From Pseudoalteromonas lipolytica (lineage in GTDB: Bacteria > Pseudomonadota > Gammaproteobacteria > Enterobacterales > Alteromonadaceae), in assembly GCF_001306915.1 (NCBI RefSeq), contig NZ_LJTC01000002.1:444108-508107 (forward strand): a stretch of DNA of 64,000 bases, written 5' to 3'. Positions 1-7,589 of this stretch are shown here, piece by piece. The position numbers and the translations under genes were made by a program. Numbering within the stretch: position 1 is the first letter of the stretch; each line of letters begins with the position of its first letter. Under the pieces are notes generated by a model. That model made no database searches. It saw only the letters and a list, made by a program, of their open reading frames with translations, and had not been told where the DNA came from.

Positions 1-332
1 TTGAAAAACTATTAATGACGAAAGCAGCAGCTTTACAGCAAGCACGCAAAAAGGCCAATAAAATACCCGACCCAGCTCAACGTGCGCATTATATTAAAAA
101 GATAACTGCCAGCGAACAGCAAATTAAAATTAAAACAGCCAGCACGAAGAAAAAGAAACACTTAGTGAAAATTAAGATTGCGCGCTTATTAGCAACAAGC
201 CGCTTAAAAGTGAATGAATTAATGCATCCTGGGGTGGAGCTTAAGATAGCGCAAGAGAGTAAACAGTTCTCACGTATTTACCCTCCTAACATGGTGCGTT
301 TTTTTGAAGGCAAAATTACTCAGTCGTTTTAG
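1..332 (+). CDS. DUF342 (FapA-like) protein, C-terminal fragment
   Basis: The frame is open to the left edge of the window, so this is only the 3' part of a longer gene. The ATG at 15 is internal, not a real start. The visible residues begin with a basic, helical, coiled-coil-like stretch and end in a short beta-rich segment around [15 protein letters not shown] and [11 protein letters not shown]. That is the usual end of DUF342/FapA-family proteins, which are cytoplasmic and often encoded near flagellar or chemotaxis genes. The motility gene motY lies just beyond rnt. The last 17 bases overlap the 3' end of convergent rnt. The family call rests on the C-terminal motif alone. Confidence 0.7.
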   Translation, partial: EKLLMTKAAALQQARKKANKIPDPAQRAHYIKKITASEQQIKIKTASTKKKKHLVKIKIARLLATSRLKVNELMHPGVELKIAQESKQFSRIYPPNMVRFFEGKITQSF

Positions 333-996
333 CGGCTGAGTCTTGCTCTTCTTCACTTGCTTCAGTTTCAGGCAATGGCCAACCGCCAAGTTGTTGCCAG
401 CGATTAACGATTAAACAAAACAGTTCTGCTGTGCGTTCGGTATCATAAAGTGCTGAGTGAGCTTGTTTATTATCAAACTCAATCCCTGCCGCCCTACACG
501 CTTTAGCTAATACTGTTTGCCCTAGTGCAAGGCCTGCCAATGATGTGGTATCAAAGCTAACAAATGGATGAAATGGCGTGCGCTTAATTTTACAACGCTC
601 AATGGCGGCATTTAAAAAGCCGTGATCAAACGCTGCATTATGTGCTACTACCACTGAACGCTGACAACCCGCCGCTTTTTGTGCCTTGCGCACGACTTTA
701 CAAATTTCTTTAATCGCTTCTTCTTCAGGCACCGCACCACGCAGCGCAGAAAAAGGATCAATACCATTAAACTCAATGGCCGCTTGTTCAATATTCGCGC
801 CTTCAAATGGCTCAACATGAAAATGCACAGTATGATCAATACTTAACACGCCGTCGTCATCCATTTTCAGTACAGATGCAGCAATTTCTAATAACGCATC
901 GGTTTCTTTATTAAAACCTGCGGTTTCAACATCAATCACAACAGGAAAAAAGCCACGAAAGCGTTTTGCGAAAAGAGTTTGTTCAGTATTTTCCAT
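316..996 (-). CDS. rnt: Ribonuclease T
   Basis: This is a 226-residue DEDD-family 3'-5' exoribonuclease that trims the CCA end of tRNA and the 3' ends of other stable RNAs. The exonuclease motifs are visible: VIDVETAGF (DxE) near the start, [12 protein letters not shown] in the middle and the [10 protein letters not shown] His-Asp block near the end. An upstream in-frame codon would add 16 residues, but MENTEQT at 996 has a purine-rich ribosome site (AAGAAGA) and gives the family length. The neighbour motY is divergent, an arrangement also known in Vibrio. The 3' end overlaps the DUF342 gene by 17 bases. Confidence 0.93.
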   Translation of the reverse strand: MENTEQTLFAKRFRGFFPVVIDVETAGFNKETDALLEIAASVLKMDDDGVLSIDHTVHFHVEPFEGANIEQAAIEFNGIDPFSALRGAVPEEEAIKEICKVVRKAQKAAGCQRSVVVAHNAAFDHGFLNAAIERCKIKRTPFHPFVSFDTTSLAGLALGQTVLAKACRAAGIEFDNKQAHSALYDTERTAELFCLIVNRWQQLGGWPLPETEASEEEQDSAAKTTE

Positions 997-1212
997 AGTC
1001 TTCTTGGTTTGCCAGTGTAAGCTGGCTATTATGTCAAAAACCACGGCTACTCTGCTAGAGTAAATAGTGTGAAATCGCAGATTCTTACTGAGTTTTTAGG
1101 CACATTACTTGCTTTATATTAATCAGCTAGCCCTGTGTTTAGTGTGCTGAAGCAATTAAACACAAAAATTGCCAATTATTTGGCATTGATGATTTGTTGG
1201 AGAATTACCGTG

Positions 1213-2091
1213 ATGAAGCTTTCATTACTTCCTTTAAGCCTAGGCCTATTAACCTCAGTTGCAAGTATAAATGCGCATGCAGCCATGCGTGAGTATACCG
1301 CTAATGCTGATATGTCGAACTGGCAAATGGTTAAAACTTCTCGCTTAGAATGCCAATTAAATCATGAAGTTCCTTACTATGGTGAAGCAATTTTCAGCAC
1401 CACTGCCAGTAAAAATAAAGACGTAAACTTTAACCTTGATATGGTCGTACGCCCAGACAACTACAATATTGCTGGTCTAAAAGCCGTACCACCTAGTTGG
1501 CGTGCAGGTATGCCTGCTCGCGACTTAGCAAACATGAAGCTATTACGTAAGTTTGACGGCGAGCTTGGTAACAAAACTGCTTGGGAAATGCTCACCGAAC
1601 TAGAAAAAGGTTACCAACCGACATTTTATTACCAAGACTGGCAAAACAGTGCCGATAAAATTGCCGTTGGTTTATCGAGTGTCAACTTTAAGCAAGCCTA
1701 TTGGGCGTTTTTACAGTGCCGAGATGCAATGCTGCCATACAGCTTTGAAGATATTTCGTTCACAGTGATGAACTATGAGCCTAATACCAGCAAACTGACT
1801 AAATCATCACAAAAACGCTTAGATAAAATTGGCGAATACTTAAAGTACGACACCAACATCGAATCTATTTCAATATCTTCTTACACCGATAGCTACGGTG
1901 GTCGCTGGAACAACCTCGAATTATCAAAAAAGCGTGCTAAAGCGATTAAAGATTACATTGTTAGCTTAGGGGTTGATGAAAGCAAAGTAGATACCGATGG
2001 TTACGGTGAAAAGCGCCATGTTGCCAGTAATGACAACATTTTGGACAGAAACAAAAACCGTCGTTTAGTCATTCAAATTGCAAAAATGTAG
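1213..2091 (+). CDS. motY: Sodium-type flagellar stator protein MotY
   Basis: MotY is a periplasmic protein of the T-ring of the sodium-driven polar flagellar motor, where it helps anchor the PomAB stator. The protein has 292 residues. A Sec signal peptide (MKLSLLPLSLGLLTSVAS, ending near NAHA) is followed by a MotY-type N-terminal domain and a C-terminal OmpA-like peptidoglycan-binding domain. The latter shows SISSYTDSYGGRWNNLELS and the closing DRNKNRRLVI motif. The start follows GGAG at 1199-1202; GTG at 1210 is an equally spaced alternative. A longer upstream frame would bury the signal peptide. It supports a sodium-driven polar flagellum in this organism. Confidence 0.9.
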   Translation: MKLSLLPLSLGLLTSVASINAHAAMREYTANADMSNWQMVKTSRLECQLNHEVPYYGEAIFSTTASKNKDVNFNLDMVVRPDNYNIAGLKAVPPSWRAGMPARDLANMKLLRKFDGELGNKTAWEMLTELEKGYQPTFYYQDWQNSADKIAVGLSSVNFKQAYWAFLQCRDAMLPYSFEDISFTVMNYEPNTSKLTKSSQKRLDKIGEYLKYDTNIESISISSYTDSYGGRWNNLELSKKRAKAIKDYIVSLGVDESKVDTDGYGEKRHVASNDNILDRNKNRRLVIQIAKM

Positions 2092-2107
2092 CCGCCGAAG
2101 CGGCTAC
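2088..2107 (-). terminator. Hairpin between motY and the EamA gene
   Basis: This is a perfect 8-bp stem (GTAGCCGC / GCGGCTAC) with a CGAA loop, overlapping the motY stop codon. Read on the minus strand it is followed by ATTTTT, so it best fits a terminator for the EamA gene. On the plus strand there is no T-run. Confidence 0.55.
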
Positions 2108-2112
2108 TAGCT

Positions 2113-3018
2113 TTAACTCATTTCTATTGACTTCACACGCTTAAAGCGCTCAAGCCACTTATCGCCAAACTGAAAAAACGCGAGACTAATCATAATGATG
2201 GTCGCGCCAACAATCAGAGCTTGGTCAATGGGCTCATCATTAAGCAAACCACCAATCGCAATTGCAAAACTTGGTGTGATCAGGGTTGTTAATGCGACCG
2301 TGCTGGCGTTCAACTTTTGCAATACATGAAAATACGCCAGCGCACCAATTAATGAACCAAACACGCCTAAGTAAACAATTGAGTACAGTGATTTTGCACT
2401 CCACATCTGGCTATTAAGTTGGCCATCTACCAGCAACCAAGTAATAAAAAACAGTGGGGTTACAAAAACCAACGCACCAAATGTGGTGGCCATTGGATGA
2501 ATAGCAATTCTTACCCGTTTGATCATCACACCGCTCAAACTAAAAAAGCACACTGCCATAAATACATATAACAGGCCACTAAGCTGCTCTACTCCCCCTT
2601 GAATATGGCGCTGGCTTACTAAAAATAAACCAATTAAGGCACAGCCAAGTGCGCCAAGCTTAATGGCGCTGAACTTAGGTTCGTTCAAAATCTTTTGCGC
2701 AAGTAAGCCCGATAAAATTGGCGCAAGACCAAACATCAATGATATTAACCCTGAAGGCACTGTTTTAGCGGCCATGTAGCTTAATAACATGCCGCCAAAA
2801 ATACCTATGCTTGAATAGCCATAAAGGAATAAAGCACGGCGATGCCAGGGCACTCGGATATTGGCAACAGCAACGACAAACGAAGCCAACACCAGCCCCA
2901 CCAGCATGCGTAAAAACACAGCCAGGGTTGGTGCTACCGTTTCACTACTCCAAACAATACCCAGTGGTGTTGTTGACCAAATCACCACCATTAAAAAATA
3001 TGAGGCTTTAACAGGCAC
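2113..3018 (-). CDS. EamA-family (drug/metabolite transporter) permease
   Basis: This is an inner-membrane protein of 301 residues with about ten hydrophobic segments arranged as two EamA repeats, typical of the DMT superfamily. Members export amino acids or other metabolites; the substrate cannot be read from sequence. The start is GTG at 3018, preceded by AAGGAA at about 8 bases. The opening residues are PVKASYFLMVVIWSTTPLGIVW. About 200 bases of leader lie between a good promoter and the start and hold a short frame and mutually exclusive hairpins, so attenuation is possible. By analogy with YddG-type EamA exporters an aromatic amino acid is conceivable but unproven. Confidence 0.85.
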   Translation of the reverse strand: MPVKASYFLMVVIWSTTPLGIVWSSETVAPTLAVFLRMLVGLVLASFVVAVANIRVPWHRRALFLYGYSSIGIFGGMLLSYMAAKTVPSGLISLMFGLAPILSGLLAQKILNEPKFSAIKLGALGCALIGLFLVSQRHIQGGVEQLSGLLYVFMAVCFFSLSGVMIKRVRIAIHPMATTFGALVFVTPLFFITWLLVDGQLNSQMWSAKSLYSIVYLGVFGSLIGALAYFHVLQKLNASTVALTTLITPSFAIAIGGLLNDEPIDQALIVGATIIMISLAFFQFGDKWLERFKRVKSIEMS

Positions 3019-3049
3019 TAGCTTATTCCTTTAAAAAGGCGAAAAAAGC

Positions 3050-3220
3050 GGAAGAAAATTTAAAAGGGAAATAACCAACCGCTTAGAACGCGGTTAGTAA
3101 AACTTACTTAATTAACCGCAGCAAATAACTGACCATACGACTGATGAGGTCAGGCGCATACAATTGTTTGTTGGTCGTTGGTTTAGCTGCATCATGGTAT
3201 TTAATAAAGTAAATTGAAGA
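3050..3220 (-). promoter_or_regulatory. Candidate attenuator leader of the EamA gene
   Basis: On the minus strand a 27-codon frame (ATG ATG at 3195-3190, TAA at 3114-3112) ends in codons for ...VVWSVICCG. Its last codons contain segment 1, GCGGTTA (3119-3113). Segment 2, TAACCGC (3096-3090), can pair with segment 1 or with segment 3, GCGGTT (3082-3077). The 2:3 hairpin is followed by a pyrimidine-rich stretch. An earlier 6-bp stem CTGACC/GGTCAG lies at 3129-3153. The mutually exclusive pairing is seen directly; regulation is inferred. The short frame has no clear ribosome site, so a metabolite-binding RNA is an alternative. Confidence 0.45.
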
Positions 3221-3226
3221 AGCTTA

Positions 3227-3255
3227 AGAATCCGCCTAAATGATGATTTTGTCAA
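3227..3255 (-). promoter_or_regulatory. Promoter of the EamA leader
   Basis: On the minus strand there is a perfect -35 TTGACA (3255-3250), a 17-base spacer and a weak -10 GATTCT (3232-3227). Transcription would begin near 3220, about 25 bases before the leader frame and 200 bases before the EamA start. Confidence 0.45.
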
Positions 3256-3316
3256 CACGAATACTCATGCTATTTGGCAAAAAGTTTTTTGCTGATTTCA
3301 ACAGCCTGTTTGCACA

Positions 3317-3334
3317 TGTAAATCATAGGTTACA
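3317..3334 (+). promoter_or_regulatory. TyrR-type box upstream of the aromatic permease
   Basis: The sequence TGTAAA-N6-GTTACA differs at one position from the TyrR consensus TGTAAA-N6-TTTACA and keeps the G and C that are 14 bases apart. It sits about 90 bases upstream of the GTG start of an aromatic amino acid permease, a classical TyrR target. The match is seen; binding is inferred. Confidence 0.55.
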
Positions 3335-3424
3335 TTTAATTTCTTTGATTTATAACAAAACTATTTAAGTTTTGTTAAACAAGTTATATCTTGCTTGCCT
3401 CTCACGAAGTTTAAGGGGCAAAAA

Positions 3425-4627
3425 GTGCTTAAAAATAAAACAATAGGTAGCATGTTAATTGTTGCTGGCACCACCATAGGTGCAGGAATGCTGGCATTGC
3501 CTATCGCCTCCGCAGGGCTTGGTTTCACAACAGCGTTATCACTTATCTTACTTACATGGGTTTTAATGACCTACACAGCATTACTGATGCTAGAGCTACA
3601 TCAATATGCCGACAGAGATGCAACCCTCAATACGTTAGCTAAGTCATGGTTAGGTAAACGTGGGCAATGGGTCGCTAACTTTTCTGTGATGTTTTTGTTT
3701 TACGCATTATGCGCTGCGTATATCGCAGGTGGTGGTGCGCAATTACAAGAAAAGCTCAACAATGGTTTATCGCTTTCTTTAGCGCCGCAAGTTGGCTCAG
3801 TTATTCTGGCTGTTGTGATTGGTACTGTGGTGACACTCGGTACCAGCAAAGTCGATAAGCTTAACCGCGTACTGTTCACTATTAAAGTATGCGTACTAGC
3901 CAGCTTATTTTATATGCTGACACCTTATGTTCATGGCCAACACTTACTTGAAATGCCAATTGAACAAGGTCTGATTTTATCTGCAATCCCAGTGGTGTTT
4001 ACCTCGTTTGGTTTTCATGGCTCTATTCCATCGATTGTGAAATACGTGGGTTTAGATATCAAAACACTTCGTAAAGTAATGGTGGCAGGTGCAGCATTGC
4101 CTTTAGTAATTTACATTTTTTGGCAATTACTTAGCCAAGGTATGATGAGTCAAAGTGACTTACTACAAAGCCAAGGGTTACCCGGTTTTGTAAGCAGTGT
4201 TGCTAGCATTGCTCACAGCCCACACGTTGCCACCGCTGTGAACATTTTTGCTGATTTAGCACTGGCCACGTCTTTCTTAGGGGTGAGTTTAGGTTTATTC
4301 GACTTTTTTGCTGATGCATTTAAAAAAGGTGATGGCAGTAAAGATCGTATCAAAACAGCCTTGATCACCTTTATTCCACCGCTAGGCTTTGCGCTATTCT
4401 ACCCGCAAGGGTTTATTATGGCACTTGGCTACGCCGCCATTGCGCTGGTTATTTTAGCGGTGTTTTTACCGGTTGCTATGGTCTATAAGCAACGAAGCAG
4501 CAAACCTGATGCGGGTTACCAAGTTAAAGGCGGTAATATTGGCTTAGCACTGGCCGCCCTGTTTGGTGTGCTTATTATTAGTGCTCAAGGTTTACAAATG
4601 GCGGGGCTTATTCCAGCAATTGGTTAA
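3425..4627 (+). CDS. Aromatic amino acid permease (HAAAP family, TyrP/Mtr-like)
   Basis: This 400-residue inner-membrane proton symporter probably imports tyrosine or tryptophan. It has about eleven membrane segments. The N-terminal GTTIGAGMLALP motif (residues about 15-26) is the hallmark of TyrP/Mtr/TnaB proteins. The start chosen is GTG at 3425, with AAGGGG seven bases upstream; an upstream TTG at 3395 lacks such a site. A TyrR-like box lies upstream and a strong terminator follows. Length agrees with E. coli TyrP (403) and Mtr (414). Sequence alone does not separate tyrosine from tryptophan specificity. Confidence 0.88.
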   Translation: MLKNKTIGSMLIVAGTTIGAGMLALPIASAGLGFTTALSLILLTWVLMTYTALLMLELHQYADRDATLNTLAKSWLGKRGQWVANFSVMFLFYALCAAYIAGGGAQLQEKLNNGLSLSLAPQVGSVILAVVIGTVVTLGTSKVDKLNRVLFTIKVCVLASLFYMLTPYVHGQHLLEMPIEQGLILSAIPVVFTSFGFHGSIPSIVKYVGLDIKTLRKVMVAGAALPLVIYIFWQLLSQGMMSQSDLLQSQGLPGFVSSVASIAHSPHVATAVNIFADLALATSFLGVSLGLFDFFADAFKKGDGSKDRIKTALITFIPPLGFALFYPQGFIMALGYAAIALVILAVFLPVAMVYKQRSSKPDAGYQVKGGNIGLALAALFGVLIISAQGLQMAGLIPAIG

Positions 4628-4643
4628 ACAGCTCATCAAAAAA

Positions 4644-4665
4644 AGCACCCGAGGGTGCTTTTTTT
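4644..4665 (+). terminator. Terminator of the aromatic permease gene
   Basis: The stem AGCACC / GGTGCT with loop CGAG is followed by seven T residues, 17 bases after the stop codon. It is a clear intrinsic terminator. Confidence 0.9.
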
Positions 4666-4683
4666 GTACCTGTGTTTAAGGTG

Positions 4684-4848
4684 TAATGCCAATTCGCTTA
4701 ATTAAGTAGTCTATTTTGAGGCAAGAAAACCTTGTTGATAACAAGGCAAAAATTTCGTTATTTAGTTGTTCTAAATGAGAAATTTTTAACGCAGGTAGCG
4801 ACAGGTTTAATCCCTCAAAATGATTAAATATTATTGCGGATTGGTATA
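4684..4848. repeat. Structured intergenic repeat (MITE/ERIC-like)
   Basis: An AT-rich element of about 165 bp with no coding potential is bounded by imperfect terminal inverted repeats: CCAATTCGC at 4689-4697 and GCGGATTGG at 4835-4843 (8 of 9 match). Inside are two more hairpins: CCTTGTT/AACAAGG (4730-4746) and AAAAATTTC...ATTTAG / CTAAAT...GAAATTTTT (4748-4787). It resembles the small dispersed palindromic elements of Alteromonadales and Vibrio intergenic regions, which I recognise by the ATACCAATCCGC-type ends. I see only one copy here. Its right edge meets the ggt stop codon. Confidence 0.65.
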
Positions 4849-4849
4849 A

Positions 4850-6508
4850 TTAAAACACCATCGCCTTACCTCGGCCAGATGCTTCAGAGGCTGCATCTAA
4901 TTTACCGTCTTTATTGATAATCACATGCATATCACCAAAATGGCGTTCATCAAGTGTATAACCCATTTTTTCAAGCGCTTTAACAACCTTTGGTTCAAGA
5001 CCTGTGTGGTATCTAATCACATTTTTAGGCCATAACTGGTGATGAAAGCGTGGGCTGTCTACCACTTGCTCAGCAGTCATATCAAATTCAACCGCATTTA
5101 AAATTGACTCATACACAGAGCTAATAATCGTGGTACCACCCGGAGAGCCAGTTACCATTTTAACTTTGTTATCCTGAAGTAGAATGGTCGGTGTCATTGA
5201 GCTCAACATGCGTTTATGGGGTTGGATTTCATTAGCTTTACCACCAATAGCACCAAATACATTCATCACACCTGGCTTGGCACTAAAGTCATCCATTTCA
5301 TCATTCAAAATGAATCCTGCGCCCGATACAACCACACCGCTACCAAAACTTAAGTTGATGGTCGTGGTATTCGCAACGGCATTGCCCCACTTATCTAGAA
5401 TAGAAAAATGCGTTGTTTGCTCACTTTCGTGTAATCCCGGTTTGATGTTCTCGGTAGTTGAAATGGCATCTGGGCGAATTGTACTTGCACGATTGCTAAG
5501 ATAATCATCTGCAAGTAGAGCTGTTTTTGGCACCTCATAAAAATCTGGGTCACCTAAATATTCAGCTCTGTCGGCAAATACGCGTTTACCTACTTCAGCC
5601 AAAATATGAACATAGGTGGTCGAGTTGTGCTCAAGCGTTCCTTCTGGCTTTGCCAAGTCGTACATTTTTAGCCACTGTAAAATAGCAATACCACCTGAAC
5701 TTGGCGGTGGCGATGTGAGCACTTCGTAACCGCGCCAATTACCTTTAATCGGTGTACGCGATTTAGCTTGATAAGCTTTTAAGTCTTGCTCAGTAATAAT
5801 GCCGCCGTGTTGCTTCATAAACGTCGCAATGATCTTCGCTGTCTCACCTTCGTAGAAACCTGCTTTACCTTGATCACGAATACGTTTTAGTGTGGCGGCA
5901 AGTTCCGGCTGTTTAAATACCTTATTTGCTTTGGCATCAGCAAAGTAATCGGCAAAGTTAATGTTTACCGATTTTTTGGCCATTCGCGCAATGTAACGCT
6001 CGATACTTGCGGCTAGCTTAGGATGCACAATAAAGCCCTGCTCGGCTAATTTAACCGCAGGCTCTAGCAGAGTCTTCCACTCTAAGCTGCCGTGCTTTTG
6101 ATGGGCAAGCCACATTCCAGCAACACTGCCTGGTACACCACTTGCATGAATACCGTACACTGACATGTTATCAATAACATCGCCTTTATCATCAAGGTAC
6201 ATATCGCGATGAGCTGCAGCAGGGGCTGTTTCGCGGTAATCAATAAAATCACCTTTGCCATCTTTTTGGATCAGCATAAAGCCGCCACCACCAATGTTAC
6301 CGGCTTCAGGTAAAGTGACCGCTAATACAAACTGTGCCGCAATTGCCGCATCGACGGCGTTACCGCCTTGCTCTAAAATAGCCCGCGCCGTATCACTGCT
6401 GTAGCTATCAGGCATTGCGACAGCTGCTTGTTTTGCAAAACTTGACGGATGAAAGAATATCGCGGTAACGATAAATAGATGTGCCGCGTATTTGACTAAA
6501 TTTGCCAT
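4850..6508 (-). CDS. ggt: Gamma-glutamyltransferase
   Basis: This periplasmic N-terminal-nucleophile hydrolase of 552 residues cleaves the gamma-glutamyl bond of glutathione and transfers or hydrolyses it. A Sec signal peptide occupies roughly residues 1-25. The proenzyme should cut itself before Thr365 in ESEQ-TTHFS to give large and small subunits. The downstream block with SFGSGVVVSGAGFILNDEMD and the GSPGG motif (in KMVTGSPGGTTI) shape the active site. ATG at 6508 follows AAGGAAG. It is monocistronic. gshA, the first enzyme of glutathione synthesis, also lies in this window but far away. Confidence 0.93.
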   Translation of the reverse strand: MANLVKYAAHLFIVTAIFFHPSSFAKQAAVAMPDSYSSDTARAILEQGGNAVDAAIAAQFVLAVTLPEAGNIGGGGFMLIQKDGKGDFIDYRETAPAAAHRDMYLDDKGDVIDNMSVYGIHASGVPGSVAGMWLAHQKHGSLEWKTLLEPAVKLAEQGFIVHPKLAASIERYIARMAKKSVNINFADYFADAKANKVFKQPELAATLKRIRDQGKAGFYEGETAKIIATFMKQHGGIITEQDLKAYQAKSRTPIKGNWRGYEVLTSPPPSSGGIAILQWLKMYDLAKPEGTLEHNSTTYVHILAEVGKRVFADRAEYLGDPDFYEVPKTALLADDYLSNRASTIRPDAISTTENIKPGLHESEQTTHFSILDKWGNAVANTTTINLSFGSGVVVSGAGFILNDEMDDFSAKPGVMNVFGAIGGKANEIQPHKRMLSSMTPTILLQDNKVKMVTGSPGGTTIISSVYESILNAVEFDMTAEQVVDSPRFHHQLWPKNVIRYHTGLEPKVVKALEKMGYTLDERHFGDMHVIINKDGKLDAASEASGRGKAMVF

Positions 6509-6584
6509 GGTACTTCCTTTATCTTGATGTTATTTTGACCATTTAGACATGTGAAACCCTTAAGGTCAATTAGTTACGATTAAC

Positions 6585-7130
6585 TTAGCTAAGCTGCTCT
6601 TTAGGACATGAATAAAGTACTGCAGGTAATTCACCTTGCTCATCTTGATGGATATAGTTTTTTACAAACTTAAGGCCTAGTTTTTCCATCACCTTTATTG
6701 AGCCTAGGTTATCTTTAAGTGCTGTGGCACTGAGCGACTTTATTTCTTCTGGCTCGCTTACGGCTTTAGCAATGGCAAGTGCTGCCTCAGACGCATAACC
6801 TTTGCCCCAGCTCATTTTTTTAAAGCGCCAGCCAATTTCTAAATCACTAAAGTCAGGCTGTTCAAAAAAGCCCATAGGCCTGACCAATACCCAACCGATA
6901 AATTCATTGCTCTCGATGATGTTTACTTGCCAAAGCCCCCAGCCTTTTTGCTCATTTTTATAGGCATTCAAGCGTGGAATAAACACCTCTTTAATGGTCT
7001 GCATAGTGGATACTTTGCCACGAGTTAAATGTTTCATTACCTCAGGGTCGTTATCGAGCTCATAAAGTAGCTCGGCATCATTTTCATCCATTAACCGAAA
7101 ACTTAATCGTGCTGTTCTAGCTATATTCAT
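6585..7130 (-). CDS. GNAT acetyltransferase, RimJ/RimL type
   Basis: This 181-residue protein has the RimL-like acetyltransferase fold. RTARLSFRLMDENDAELLYELDNDPEVMKHL opens the domain in two strands typical of the family, and the acetyl-CoA-binding region is the segment GWRFKKMSWGKGYASEAALA followed by DNLGSIKVMEKLGLKFVKN. Related enzymes acetylate protein N-termini or small amines; the substrate is unknown. It is a single gene, divergent from the small lipoprotein at 7180. Confidence 0.85.
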   Translation of the reverse strand: MNIARTARLSFRLMDENDAELLYELDNDPEVMKHLTRGKVSTMQTIKEVFIPRLNAYKNEQKGWGLWQVNIIESNEFIGWVLVRPMGFFEQPDFSDLEIGWRFKKMSWGKGYASEAALAIAKAVSEPEEIKSLSATALKDNLGSIKVMEKLGLKFVKNYIHQDEQGELPAVLYSCPKEQLS

Positions 7131-7179
7131 TTTTTATTGCTTATACTGCTTAATTGTTGATTAACCATTAGAGAAAAAT

Positions 7180-7548
7180 ATGAACAAATTAGCAAGCTTA
7201 GTTTTATTAGGCTGTATTGCCTTAACGGGTTGTGATGACGCAGAACAAGCCAAGAAAGATGCCAGCGAAGCAAAAGAGGAAGTAAAGCAAGCGCTAAATG
7301 ATGCTTGGAGCGACGTAAAAGACGCCACCAATGAGTTTAACGACGACTCACTGCAAGAGTTACTCGAAGAGAGTAAGAAAATGGGCTTAAGCATGTATGA
7401 TGACGGTAAAGAAATTGCCTTAGATGCATGGATTGAGAGTAAAGAAGCGGCTGGTGAGCTTTCTGAAAAAACCAAACAAAAAGCAAAAGAACTGGCTGAA
7501 GAATTAAGAGAAGCGCGCGAAAAACGCGAGCAAGAGAAAAATAATTAA
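7180..7548 (+). CDS. Small coiled-coil lipoprotein, unknown function
   Basis: The product has 122 residues. The N-terminus MNKLASLVLLGCIALTGC ends in a lipobox (LTGC), so the mature protein is a lipid-anchored envelope protein. The rest is highly charged and helical, rich in Glu, Lys and Ala in heptad-like spacing (EAKEEVKQALNDAWSDVKDA, EKTKQKAKELAEELREAREK), predicting a long coiled coil. I recognise no family. It has its own terminator shared with the convergent TonB receptor. Possible roles include envelope stress or spacing functions like those of Lpp-type proteins, but this is speculation. Confidence 0.8.
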   Translation: MNKLASLVLLGCIALTGCDDAEQAKKDASEAKEEVKQALNDAWSDVKDATNEFNDDSLQELLEESKKMGLSMYDDGKEIALDAWIESKEAAGELSEKTKQKAKELAEELREAREKREQEKNN

Positions 7549-7553
7549 AAAGA

Positions 7554-7581
7554 AAGGGCAAGTATTTACTTGCCCTTTTTT
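7554..7581. terminator. Bidirectional terminator
   Basis: The stem AAGGGCAAGT / ACTTGCCCTT with an ATTT loop is followed by T residues on the plus strand and by TCTTTTT on the minus strand. It serves both the small lipoprotein gene and the convergent TonB receptor gene. Confidence 0.9.
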
Positions 7582-7589
7582 GTTAGTAA

